A stretch of 64,000 bases of DNA from contig WTPW01000691.1 of assembly GCA_009809945.1 (NCBI GenBank), forward strand, positions 164,477 to 228,476. The letters are read 5' to 3'. A model generated the notes under the pieces. The model ran no database searches and was not told the origin of the DNA. It was given only the letters and a program-made list of their open reading frames with translations. Positions 24,646-34,529 of this stretch are shown piece by piece (the first letter of the stretch is position 1; every line of letters starts with the position of its first letter). The position numbers were made by a program, and so were the translations under genes. This DNA comes from Gigaspora margarita. Lineage: Eukaryota; Glomeromycota; Glomeromycetes; Diversisporales; Gigasporaceae.

Positions 24646-26016
24646 TTATTCAATCTTTACACATATTATCAAGACTTTTTCCATATACCTTTCCCCTTTA
24701 CTGTCATCTTCTTTCCATTTCAGCAACTCTTTTTCTCTTGTAATCGAATTGTTTTGAGCCTTAAATAATTCAATTTTCATCTTCCATACTTCACAGGTGG
24801 TTTTTAAAGTTTTACAACCAGCGGTTGGTTTGCTCTTTTCAACTTCAATTCCATTCAATTCATTTTTGACGTAGCTTTTGACTTCGTCATCTCTTTTGTA
24901 GTATCGTACGGGTAGAATTATCGTGCGACTCACATTAGCTTTGGATTCAACATTATTCTTATCTTTAGTTAGGCCAGTTTCACTATGATAACAACGCTTA
25001 AATTCCCACGTTGTACTAGTATGACCCATATCTACAGGTTTTTGATAATTATTGAATACCTTGGGTTCATACTTTTCGACTTCGACTCTATTCTGGGGGC
25101 AATTATCAAAATTGTTCATTCCTTTAACATGACCAGTTTTTGCCGATTTCTTGTAGTATGTTAATAATGTCTGATATTCATTCTTTAGTTTTGGGCCTAC
25201 AACTATTTTTTCTCAGTCGAATACTACTTTACTATCACGGCAATCTACTACAACCACTTTGCTACAGGCTTTGTTCTCTTTTGGTTTATTTCCTTCTACA
25301 ATCTGACTAGTATAGTTTATATCTGTAGGGCCTTGATACTTTATAAGTATTTTGTATCTGTTTCTTCTAATCTTTATTCCGCTTAGATAGTAAGGAACAA
25401 GACCAAGTATTTCTATATCTTGATCCTTCTCTGCAGATTTTTGATGACCAACAGATGTTGATTGTTTCTCCTTGTCAACGTTAATTTTATTATAATAATA
25501 AGAAAAGCCAGCCGAAACAGGTATCAATAATCAGTTATCGACGGGTGCCTTACGTTCGTCTTTCTTAAATTTGACACTATTTAAATAGCCACATTCAAGA
25601 TCAAATAAGTTTCAGATATCATCTAATGGGTCCTCCAGGTCATCCATTATTATACCTTCATCGAGTGTATCCTTTTTGTTTTCTTTTTTCTGATCCCCAT
25701 TATTATTTTGACAACCATTTCTCGTTTCTCTTAGGGTTTTTTGTTCATCATTTTTAGGTTTCTTTCTTTCTTGTCTTTCATTTCCTAGACCAACCTTCTG
25801 CAAAGAGTCAACAGGCTTCATTTTTCCTTTCTTCTCAATTTTAACTGCGTTCATGTGACTATTTGTTTCATTTTGCAAGGCAGTATTCCACCTAGTCTTA
25901 TCTGAAGAGCATCCAGCTCTTTTTTGTTCACTTGTACCAGGCGAAGAGGGGAGCCAATTATTATTATCGTCACTGCTCGTCACAGCGGAGACAGCCTCTT
26001 GTGATAAAAAACCCAT
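24646..26016 (-). pseudogene. Gag extension plus degenerate Sel1-like repeats (captured host sequence)
   Basis: After the Gag frame come three broken minus-strand frames. 26016-25612 is hydrophilic and low-complexity and joins Gag in the +1 frame. From about 25610 to 24800, stops and shifts interrupt a series of Sel1-like (tetratricopeptide-related) units of about 36 residues. Examples are CGYLNSVKFKKDERKA, YYLSGIKIRRNRYK, YYKKSAKTGHVKGMNN and VFNNYQKPVDMGHT followed by CYHSETGLTKDKNN. The Y-K-S-A-x-x-G-H, G-Y-C-Y and G-(I/V)-x-K-D landmarks of Sel1 repeats are recognisable. Such repeats are abundant in Glomeromycotina proteins, often with kinase domains, and are not part of retroelement pol. 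I infer transduction of a host gene fragment. The C-terminal end (about 24646-24790) is Lys/Glu-rich. Confidence 0.7.
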
Positions 26017-26821
26017 GACTTCTTGTTGTTGTGGGCACAGAGGTTGCTACTTGTGGCGTCGAAAAAGACACTATTTGGGGCAACTGCGAAAGGGCTACAA
26101 CTAAGTTAGATGCTATATTATAAGCTGCAGCAGGACTACACACAGGCAGGTTGCGCATAACTATTGATTCACATAGTCGGGCCCTTTCTATGGCTTCTTG
26201 AAGGGTACTTGAAATAAATTGTTGTACGAACAACAACAAATCAGGACAGAGACCTTGCACGAACATCTGGGCTTTTGCTACTTCAAGATATTGAGTTCCA
26301 ACCCTTGATAAACGATGAAATGACACCCACATATCAGCAGCATATTGATCTACAGTTTCTATGGCACCTTGCCTTCTGGTTAATAACTTTAAATTCCAAT
26401 GGTTTATTATTACTGGGGTACAAAACTTCTGCTGAAATTGATGAACAAAACTTTTATCTAGGTTATTATTATCTTCCCATATATCGATATGGGGTTTGGC
26501 ATTTTTCCTGGTATCCCACCACATGGCTGCTATTCCCGTTAGATAAGCACCAATGACAGATACTTGACAACATCCCTGGATATTGTTAGCTTCAAAAGAA
26601 TGTTTCACAGTTTCTAACCACTCTATTGGATCCTGATTTACTCCAGAAAATGTAGGTATGTTTACAAAGTTTACTTCTTGATTATGATTATTTTCGAATA
26701 CTTGATACAGGACGCCAGCCATTAATTGTAGCAGTTGTTGAGATTTCTGTTGAAAACTTTCTTCCTGGCTTTCAAGACCATTATCTCTATTATCATTATC
26801 ATCATCCAAATAATATTCCAT
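25970..26821 (-). CDS. gag: Gag (retrotransposon capsid-type protein)
   Basis: 283 codons. Residues about 1-45 are acidic and Gln-rich. A Retrotrans_gag-type capsid region follows at about 50-215, with PTFSGVNQDPIEWLETVKHS, then YLTGIAAMWWDTRKN, then FVHQFQQKFCTP and the DQYAADMW segment. These correspond to the conserved Trp-Leu, Ala-x-x-W and F..L..F positions of Ty3/gypsy Gag. No CCHC zinc knuckle is seen in this frame. The ATG is the first after the primer-binding site, about 40 bases downstream. The reading frame ends shortly after a run of six A's on the plus strand (six T's in sense, 26006-26011). There the overlapping frame that continues to 25612 begins, so a homopolymer indel or a +1 shift would join the two. 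Role: packaging of element RNA into particles. Confidence 0.8.
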   Translation of the reverse strand: MEYYLDDDNDNRDNGLESQEESFQQKSQQLLQLMAGVLYQVFENNHNQEVNFVNIPTFSGVNQDPIEWLETVKHSFEANNIQGCCQVSVIGAYLTGIAAMWWDTRKNAKPHIDIWEDNNNLDKSFVHQFQQKFCTPVIINHWNLKLLTRRQGAIETVDQYAADMWVSFHRLSRVGTQYLEVAKAQMFVQGLCPDLLLFVQQFISSTLQEAIERARLCESIVMRNLPVCSPAAAYNIASNLVVALSQLPQIVSFSTPQVATSVPTTTRSHGFFITRGCLRCDEQ

Positions 26822-26860
26822 AATTTTTAATTAAAAATCGTTTGAATTTTTGGGTATAAC

Positions 26861-26885
26861 GTTCAAATCCACACAATCGGCACCA
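26861..26885 (-). promoter_or_regulatory. tRNA primer-binding site
   Basis: On the minus strand, two bases after the LTR end, the sequence is TGGTGCCGATTGTGTGGATT. TGG is the complement of a tRNA CCA end. Its reverse complement on the plus strand ends CGGCACCA and, further in, carries GTTCAAATCC, which looks like a T-loop. The complementarity may therefore run well past the acceptor stem, though the spacing is one base off a canonical tRNA. Which tRNA is used was not determined. Confidence 0.7.
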
Positions 26886-26887
26886 AA

Positions 26888-27322
26888 TGTTACGATCAGT
26901 GGGAGAGCTTTATAGGGTTTGAACCAATTTAGCTTCGATCGTGAACAAATAGTGCTTTAAAGTTAAATGGTTTAAATCAATAACTGACACACATAATTAC
27001 GGGTTATAAGGTTTCTCTTTATTAATATAAATCAATATATCNGATTACTACAATAAAACTAATACTATTTACAATTGTTAACTGCTTGTCTCNTCTCCAT
27101 AAGCTAAAACTCACNCTTTATATAATTGTTAATTTATCTGAAGATTTAAACTCCCTCCGGGAGCTCATAACTCTCTCCGGGAGTTCATAACTCTCTCCGG
27201 GAGTTCATAACTCTTTCCGGGAGTTAATAGCTTCCATGTACTATGATGATCTTTCCCATACTATACTCAAATAAGAAAATATATAATAATATAAAAAAAA
27301 AATTAAAGTTATGGTCGTAACA
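26888..27322 (-). repeat. 5' LTR of the Gag-Sel1 element
   Basis: A 435-bp copy bounded by TGTTAC and GTAACA, inverted hexamers. It contains four tandem units of about 19 bp around CTCTCCGGGAGTTCATAA (27147-27230) and ambiguous bases at three sites. It keeps CpG where the other LTR has TpG or CpA at six positions. Confidence 0.85.
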
Positions 27323-27346
27323 CCGGATAACACCAATATTGGAATA

Positions 27347-27414
27347 CAGTTAATTTGGCAAATGATTGGCTACACGTGCCGCAGAGCGGCACGTGATCAT
27401 TTGCCAAATTACTG
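27347..27414. repeat. strong hairpin with CACGTG-containing stem
   Basis: The core CACGTGCCGC-AGA-GCGGCACGTG (27373-27395) is a perfect stem. It is extended outward by AATTTGGCAAATGAT pairing with ATCATTTGCCAAATT and by CAGT/ACTG. It is locally GC-rich in AT-rich DNA and starts 25 bp beyond the LTR element. Confidence 0.8.
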
Positions 27415-28595
27415 TTATTCGGCAATTTTTGCCCAAGATTGTATACATAATACGCAATCAATTATTCGGTAGACTTGGATACTAAATATATAATGTGTCA
27501 GGTTTTGGCGCAGCAAAATTCTTTAAAGTTGTTTATGTTAGGATTAGGGCCAGAGTTAGATGTTGAAGGGATATTAGCAAAATTGCCCAATAAACACTTT
27601 TTATTAAAGCATTAAAGGTGGTTTCATATGCTTGTTTTTGAGAAATAAGAAACGGGCGTTTTTTTATTTTGAATTTTCTTTATCGTGTTACGTTACATCT
27701 GATCTTGAAATATGTATGATTCGTAGTTCATGAAATCTGCGCCACAAACCTGGCACACATTAAAGCAGTGAGCAGCTTTTTTCATACATTCTGGGAAAGC
27801 CGACCGACATCAAAAAACTTATTGATTCGGTCATTGATAATTTTTAACTAACAGCCACAATTTTTATTACGATTTCGGTATAACATGTCACAAAACTATT
27901 TTGGATTGGCTAAAAACATTTCGCCAAATAAATTTCTGAGATGTCTTGGCAATTTCCGAAATAGTTTCTATGATATGTATGATTATGCCATTAAGCTTGA
28001 CTTGAAACATTGACTATTAATAGACCCTTTAAACACGAACACAAATTTCGAATACAGATATAAAATTGGGTGATCGGGGTAATTTTACCGATTGGAATTA
28101 ATTTACTTACTATAATTACTATATTCATAATGTATCAACTCTTTAGCATTTTATTAAGTGTGAAAAACTTGATCATTGTTTATAAAATTTTAGATGTATC
28201 ATGTTGATCAATTGACACTCGTGTCACTAAATTAAATGTAAAAGCCATTTTACTGAAATCATTTAATGACAAAATTTAATTATACTTTAGAATATATAGT
28301 ATGGATGTAGGAAAATTTGTTATGGTGACTTTCAGGAAATCGTACTATAATTCTATAATGACATTTTAAAGATCATCTGTAGTCGTACTTTCTAAAAACA
28401 TCCTATAAACAAAGCACTAAAGAAGGTAATATCTTTAAATGTTGTACAACTTATAACCATAAAAGAATGCCAGTATTTACTGAATGGGGGTAATTATTCG
28501 GATAATATAAAATGTGCTCATAAGTACGACGTATGTACTTAAGACTGAATAGTCTTGACTTCTATCATTAATTACTTTTTTTAAGTTTTGTAAAT
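27415..28595. other. upstream region of the membrane-protein gene
   Basis: No repeat or coding exon stands out. The last 100 bases before the ATG at 28596 hold a GTACGACGTATGTAC palindrome near 28525 and a T-rich stretch. I could not identify a core promoter with confidence. Confidence 0.35.
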
Positions 28596-30501
28596 ATGCA
28601 TACGCAAGCTTTTAGAGGGTTTCTCCATCGGTCCGAAGTGAGGAACATTACAATAATTCGAATAATTGTTATGTGTATTTTATATGCCTTAGTATTCGCC
28701 TACATGACTTGGAAGCTATTAGAGCTAAGTAAATTGGATAAAACGTTAATTTATAAACAAACAAGATATCCCAGTATTCCAGCACCAAGTAAAAAAAATT
28801 ATTTGGCTTTTTTTTTTTTTTTGTTAAAAAAAAATCTTTAATTCAAACGTTATACAGAATATTCTAATTATTTTTACTTTATACCAATAGACGTATATAT
28901 TATTTCTTATAGCAACTTTACTGTAAACTGTAGTTATGCTTATGGAGGTAAATGCTAAATATTTTCAAACATTTTCTACAATTTAATTAATTAATCTCTG
29001 ATTCACTTTCCTAAAGGATATATATATAGTGAAAGTAATTTGGATTGCACTCAAAAAATAACGAAATCATATAATGCGACATCATCATTTCCTTTTATAG
29101 CTATTTTCAGATCAAATTTAACTTTATCGAGTAACATAGATGATAATGCACCTAGTTCTGATTTTCACATAAACCAAACGGGATCATTGAATATGACCTA
29201 TATTTCTTTTAATATAAACCATGTAAACCAAACCCAAACAAACCTAACACACTCCACTATATTTCAGGTCTATGATCCAGGTAGGTTAATAAATTTGAAT
29301 TATCCATAATTTATAAGTCAATTGTTCTATTAAAGTAATATTAAAATATATATATATATTTTTGTTGTTTTTTTTTGTAGAAACGGATGCAATAAAAAAC
29401 AACCCAAATTTATTAAACTCGTTGACTAAATCATCACAGAATATAATAGCCGATAATGAATACGCGAATACCTATATAATTGGGCCAGGGAACGTGTGTA
29501 AAACTTAACTTATGTCGGGGTCAATTTTGTTTATATATATCTTTACGTAATTTCATAATTTTCTAATTGCAAATCATTAAATATTTTATATTATGCAGTT
29601 ATTTTCTTTAAAATACACTAAACAAATCCGTGAAGTACTTATTAATATACCAAGAAATTTATTCGCTGTGAGTCCTGATCATGAACGAATACCATATATT
29701 ACTTCAACTTTATGTAAATATGAAAAGTAACTTATTCATGCTTGAATCTAATCTTTTTGTTTTTTATTTATTTATTATTTTATTTTATTTTATTTTATTT
29801 TATTTTAATTTAATTTATTTATTTATTTATTTATTTAGCAACCCTCTCTATACCATCTCTAGGAAATCAATCCATTTTTTCAGTAGGTTGCGCGTCAAAT
29901 ACGGTTGAAACTGAAGAAGAAAAATTGTAATGTATATTATGAGATCAATTTATTATTATTAAAGTTCTTACATTCAAATGTATCATTAATAAATTTTTAT
30001 ATTCAAATACTCTCATCAAGAATTTTAACTTTTTTTGATGTCTTCGGTTTTGTTGGTGGTTTGTTTACATTGGCCGCTTCAATCATTATATTCCTATTTG
30101 GTAGGTTATTGCATTCGAACCTTTTCTTATATAACTGATAACAGGATTAAATGCATAAAAAAAACCTCCCCTTTTAAATAGGTGAATCAATTAGAAATCC
30201 ATGGGGAATTGTACAATCACTTCCCTGCTGTGGAATCAAAAAAAGAGTCCAAAGCGTCCTCTATCAGCATCTGAAAGAGCAGATTCCATTTGCTGATGAA
30301 GGTATACATTTAGAATATCCTCCTGAAAGAATTGAAGATAGAATAAATGCAATCGAACAGCGGCATAAAGCTTTAGAATTTCTTCTTCAAGATTATGTGG
30401 TTAATGTTAATATTCTTTACGATAAAGATATTGACAATAGATTCTATAAACATTCAAAAATTAAAAATGATAAATTATTAAAGGAAGAAGGATTGGAGTA
30501 A
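28596..30501 (+). CDS. two-pass membrane protein with N-glycosylated ectodomain (8 exons, unknown function)
   Basis: Exons: 28596-28788, 28891-28947, 29017-29280, 29381-29493, 29599-29713, 29839-29926, 30021-30100, 30182-30501. They total 1230 nt, giving 409 codons and a stop. Every intron is GT..AG, 69-125 nt, and all phases agree, which is strong support for the model. Residues about 18-39 form a hydrophobic segment (IIVMCILYALVFAYMTW). An ectodomain of about 240 residues follows, with about eight N-glycosylation sequons (NFT, NCS, NAT, NLT, NQT, NMT, NQT, NLT) and several Cys. A second segment lies at about 283-303 (VGGLFTLAASIIIFLFG), then a charged tail of about 105 residues containing RNPWGIVQSLPCCGIKKR. 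The short N-terminus, large ectodomain and second membrane segment resemble the topology of P2X or ENaC-type channels, but I see no family motif and do not assign one. Similar proteins may be lineage-specific. The ATG chosen is the first in frame. Confidence 0.8.
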
Positions 30502-30736
30502 ACAGAATCAACAGAAGTTCTATAATATTTTTTACTGCATACGTATACGGTTCCGATTACAGCTGTTTTCATGAATTCTGGGCCACCCTAAAGTTGTCAA
30601 AGTCAATTCGGCCGAAATCGATAAGCTATTTATCTCGGTCTTACACGATATATATAAATGCATTATATATGTATCATTTCAAATCAATATCTAAGATTTT
30701 TAATTTATCAAATATAATACTTTCAAAATATATTCA

Positions 30737-30862
30737 TTTGGAAAAAACTTGTCAGTTAGAGTAATTGCTAAACACTTAGGTGTTAACAAGTCTTTTGTGG
30801 GTCGAGTTCTCAAACAATTTCAAAAATATGCTGTGTTGAAGAATTATCATCACTTTAAATAA
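30737..30862 (+). pseudogene. Tc1-like transposase helix-turn-helix relic
   Basis: An uninterrupted stretch of about 40 residues contains SVRVIAKHLGVNKSFVGRVL, a helix-turn-helix of the type at the N-terminus of Tc1/mariner transposases (Ile-Ala-x-x-Leu-Gly-Val..Ser-x-Val-x-x-Val-Leu). It then runs into a stop at 30860. The catalytic DDE domain is absent. A MITE-like end (TGGGAGTTTCATATTAAGAA) preceded by TA lies about 160 bp downstream. Confidence 0.5.
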
Positions 30863-33280
30863 ACATTATACAGTAAAAACTTTGAACTTTATTTCAATTA
30901 TTAAGACAACATCGGCAAATATTAATAAAATCTTGAACTTTTATTTCAATTTGTGTTGAACCAGTCAACGAACTCCTGATCGTATTTAACTTTTTTTTAT
31001 TAGTGCCTACTTATATAATATGGGAGTTTCATATTAAGAAGGCAAAATTTCAAAAAATTTTGTATTTGATTTTTGAATATATATATATATCAATAAACAA
31101 GTCATAAATTGCCAAAGCTAATTACAATCTCAGATATTACCAAATATGAAAATTGATTTACAACATAGTAAAGAATTAATATAGTCAATAGCGAGAACAT
31201 GAGCAGTAAATAATAAACTTTTGAATTTATTCCAATACTAGTGTACAACCTGTGCCTCTAACACATATAACTATAAAATTACTATATGTATAATTTGTAA
31301 TTCTCTTATTTAAAAATAAATAAAATCTTAAAATAAAATATGCCATTAGATAGAGCTCATCAAAATCTATTAAATAGTGTATCTTTTTTCTTTTGCAGTA
31401 TAAATCATTTAATTGAGATACAATTTAAAAAATAAAAGAAAAATTTGATATTTTTAAACTATTTGTACTATTGTTATTTATTGCCAAATGCATACCATTT
31501 TTTTTGCACTGTTATTTTTTTATGCATGCTTTTTTTAAATTAAAGTAATTGAGAAATAAAGTTGATAAAGCACTTTGTATGAAGAAAAAGCAAGGAATAC
31601 TGAATATATAAATAAAAGATTGTGTTAATAATGCTAGTAAAAAAAATAAAATGCATAACTTTCAAATACTTTTTATTGAAGTTATATTGGATTAATCAAA
31701 TCATAATGTAATGTGATGTACAATTGGGAATATAAATAAAAAATTCAGTAATTAATATTATTGATACATAATTCAATTAAGTCAATTACAATATATTAAA
31801 TATATCATAATGCATTAGTAAAGTATAGAGTAATTAATAAATTAATGAATAAAAAGTAAAAATCACATAACCAAGATATAATAAAGAAAAAAAAAGTAAA
31901 AAGAAAATAGAGAATTATTAAATGCTTTGTTTGAAAATAATAACCCACTCATGCTAATAAAATACTTATTAGTGTTACTTTAATATTGGCTACAATTTTT
32001 TGCAAGCTATTATTAACCTCTTGTTCTTAAATTAATCTGTTTTATTTAGTTAATATATTTGATTTGAAGTTTTTTTTTTTATTGATCCTTTTTTAATTAT
32101 ATTTAAATCACATTTATTTTTTATATTTATTATATCTGAAGCAATTTTTATACTTGATTACTTTTTTTTAAAGTTGTTATATAGTACTTGGTTGAATTGG
32201 TCTATTTTATTATTCACTATATATAAATTGATTTTATAATTTGTTATTATTGATTGATAAGTACAGCTGGATTCCATGACTGTTCAGACAATGCAAGTCC
32301 TTTTATTTGGTGATTAAGTCCTATAGTATGAAGTTTAATTCAGTTCGCTTAACAAGAAAATACAAATTACCACAATAAGTATGAAGTCTAAACCTGTTCA
32401 CTTCAATATTTATGACTCAAAAGAATGTATAATTAACTGTTATCAGTTTTAAGTTTAATTTGTTCCCTTTAGGGCAATGCAAAATTGATTGTTTGTTTTG
32501 CAATACCTGGCATCTCATTTTTTTTCAATTTTTCAATATATTTTTTTAAACTAATTGTTTGATTTTTTGCCATCTATTTTTTTACTAATTTCATCTGAAG
32601 TCACCCGATTGAGATATTAAATCTGACAAGAAAAATATAACTGCTAGCTCAATTTTTTTATTTTTTGTATAAAATAAAAAATTAAACTTGTATAACCTTT
32701 AAATATGAACATTATTCTATTTGTAGTAAATTAAAAAAAAATCTGTCCTTCCATCCCAAATTTTGAAATTCATGTAATGCAAAGAAAAATCAACTTTGTA
32801 TAACCTAATAACTTTGCTTGAGAAAATGCATATATGCCCTGTAAAAAAGTAGTATAGGTTGGTATCAGGAATGCTTGAAATGGCATGGATATTGTGACAT
32901 GCACAGAAACATTTTACAGAATGGCATAGTAAAAATAGAACAGACATTATGGCAAAGGGTGGCACATAATATCATGTCATATAAAATAGTGCATTTAGAT
33001 GATATATTTGTATGTTAAACATGTATTGTGTGTAAAGGATATTTTTTTAAAAAAAGAGCAATATCTCATGATTTCACTGACGAAGCTTTCATGTGTGTCT
33101 TAACCAAAAAAATTCTTTAAAAAAAATTTTGCTTTATGTGTAGTTAGCTTGTTTGTCTTATATTGATTACTTATATAAATTTATGTTTTAATAGTTAATC
33201 TTTGGTTTCCTCTAGTTTTCTTAAACTAAAAATTTAATCTTTTAGTTTAAAATAGAAAAGTATGAGGTGAAATGTCATAT
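30863..33280. other. AT-rich region without supported genes
   Basis: Mostly A/T low-complexity sequence. The only long frame (32717-32965, minus) has no domain, no clear start context and a composition typical of chance. I see no tandem array or palindrome comparable to those elsewhere. Confidence 0.4.
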
Positions 33281-33288
33281 CTTCTTTC

Positions 33289-33448
33289 TGTAGTGGTTTA
33301 ATGGTTAGCCCTGACTGCAAGTGATAGGCTCGCCCTATTGCATAGATTATTAGATGATTAGTTAGGAATTTTAAATATAGTATTTCTTTATATATCATCC
33401 TAATATAATTGTAACTTACTATCCTATTCCTGTACTTGACATTAACAA

Positions 33449-33502
<54 letters not shown>
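33289..33502 (+). mobile_element. possible tRNA-derived SINE with long poly(A)
   Basis: GTAGTGGTTTAATGGTTAGC resembles a tRNA 5' half with a pol III A box (TGGTTTAATGG). A body of about 130 bp ends in about 65 consecutive A's (33438-33502). A clear B box and target duplication are missing, so it may be a decayed or 5'-only copy. Confidence 0.45.
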
Positions 33503-33504
<2 letters not shown>

Positions 33505-33947
33505 AGTTAATTCACATTATTATCACAGTAGTACATGAATTTACATTCATTACCTGTGCCAAACTCTAACTAATTTGACTAGTAAACTGCTGCAAAGCCT
33601 GAGCCATTTATGGTCAATTGGCATGGGCATATAGTCCTACCCAGTCCATAGAATCTGTACCAATTCGAACTATGCCTGTACAAATCTGGATCTTGACCCA
33701 TGCTACAAAGTCCTGTGCCTATCTAATACCAACCTGTGCCGATCTGGTCCAATTTTCTTATAGGGATAATTAATGTAATTATTAAATTCTAATTGATTTA
33801 ATGATTAAAGACTTTTCAATTATATATTGCATTGGACTGGCAAATCAAATAGATTAAGTCCAGTAAAAAATATAATTGCTGATTTTCTCCACTAGGCACA
33901 TGTGATCATACTGGTCCTGCATGGCATCACATGCTGTGTAGCAATCT

Positions 33948-34136
33948 TATACCAGGAGCGGAGTATGAAATACGAAGTGTAGGGTTATCTGAAGAGTGAA
34001 ATGGTGTGAACAAATACGGTTCTTTGATTGGTTATATTTTCACATGACATTGTGGGACGGATTTGCTTTTGTGTTGAACCGTTTGGTATGACTTTTTTAC
34101 GTGTGTACGTGCTATTCGTGCGTGATTGTCCCTGCA
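33948..34136 (+). repeat. partial copy of the TATACCAGGAGCGG repeat
   Basis: It starts TATACCAGGAGCGGAGTATG and follows the first 189 bases of the large repeat at 34530, breaking off at TTGTCCCTGCA. Confidence 0.8.
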
Positions 34137-34280
34137 ATGAATCAAATAAAATAACTCTATAATAATAAAGTAAAAAAAATTAGAAAAATAGGTAAACAGA
34201 TAAATAAAAACGAGTAACTTTCACATATTAAAAGAATAGTTCTAGTATTAACGTATGTTTAACAATGTAATTGATAATTT

Positions 34281-34470
34281 TTACATTTCCTGCGTAGAAC
34301 ACATCCGCTTTTGTTTTTTGGCAATGGCAGCAATCTGGTTGGGTGTCATGTCTAGAAGATAATTACTAGTAAATTTATCTTTTTCGACATAAAAAACTTG
34401 TGTCCCTAAGTTATTCCTATTTTTTTGTTTAGGCGTGAGATGTTCTTCTGTTATGCCGATACAAAAAAAG
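34281..34470 (-). other. possible orphan coding exon
   Basis: A minus-strand frame ends with EEHLTPKQKNRNNLGTQVFY, then DMTPNQIAAIAKKQKRM and a stop at 34281. Its residue mix is not that of random AT-rich DNA. It sits between two copies of a repeat, and the upstream part of the frame runs into repeat sequence, so it may be the last exon of a gene cut off by insertion. I do not recognise the family. Confidence 0.35.
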
Positions 34471-34529
34471 AATGACGAAACTATAAAAGAATAATCTTTA
34501 TATATATTAATGAAAAAAATCAATGTAAT

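Larger units (their letters stand above)
23732..27322 (-). mobile_element. LTR retrotransposon (Ty3/gypsy-type Gag) carrying Sel1-like repeats, no pol
   Basis: A 3591-bp element. Direct LTRs of about 434 bp begin TGTTAC and end GTAACA (23732-24164 and 26888-27322). The element reads on the minus strand: 5' LTR at the right, primer-binding site, Gag, degenerate Sel1-like repeats, polypurine tract, 3' LTR at the left. Nothing resembling protease, reverse transcriptase, RNase H or integrase is found in the 2.7-kb interior, so it must depend on enzymes supplied in trans. The flanking bases CTGG and CCGG could be a mutated 4-bp target duplication but prove nothing. The LTRs are close to each other in sequence, suggesting fairly recent insertion. 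Confidence 0.85.

Noticed and set aside
23727..27327. Target duplication of the LTR element
   Set aside because: Only CTGG against CCGG; too short and imperfect to claim.
32717..32965. 82-codon minus-strand frame with Cys and His
   Set aside because: The Cys/His spacing fits no zinc finger, and nothing around it supports an exon.
33438..33502. Poly(A) tract as a gene's 3' end
   Set aside because: A genomic run of about 65 A's fits a retroposon tail or sequencing homopolymer; no upstream gene was found.
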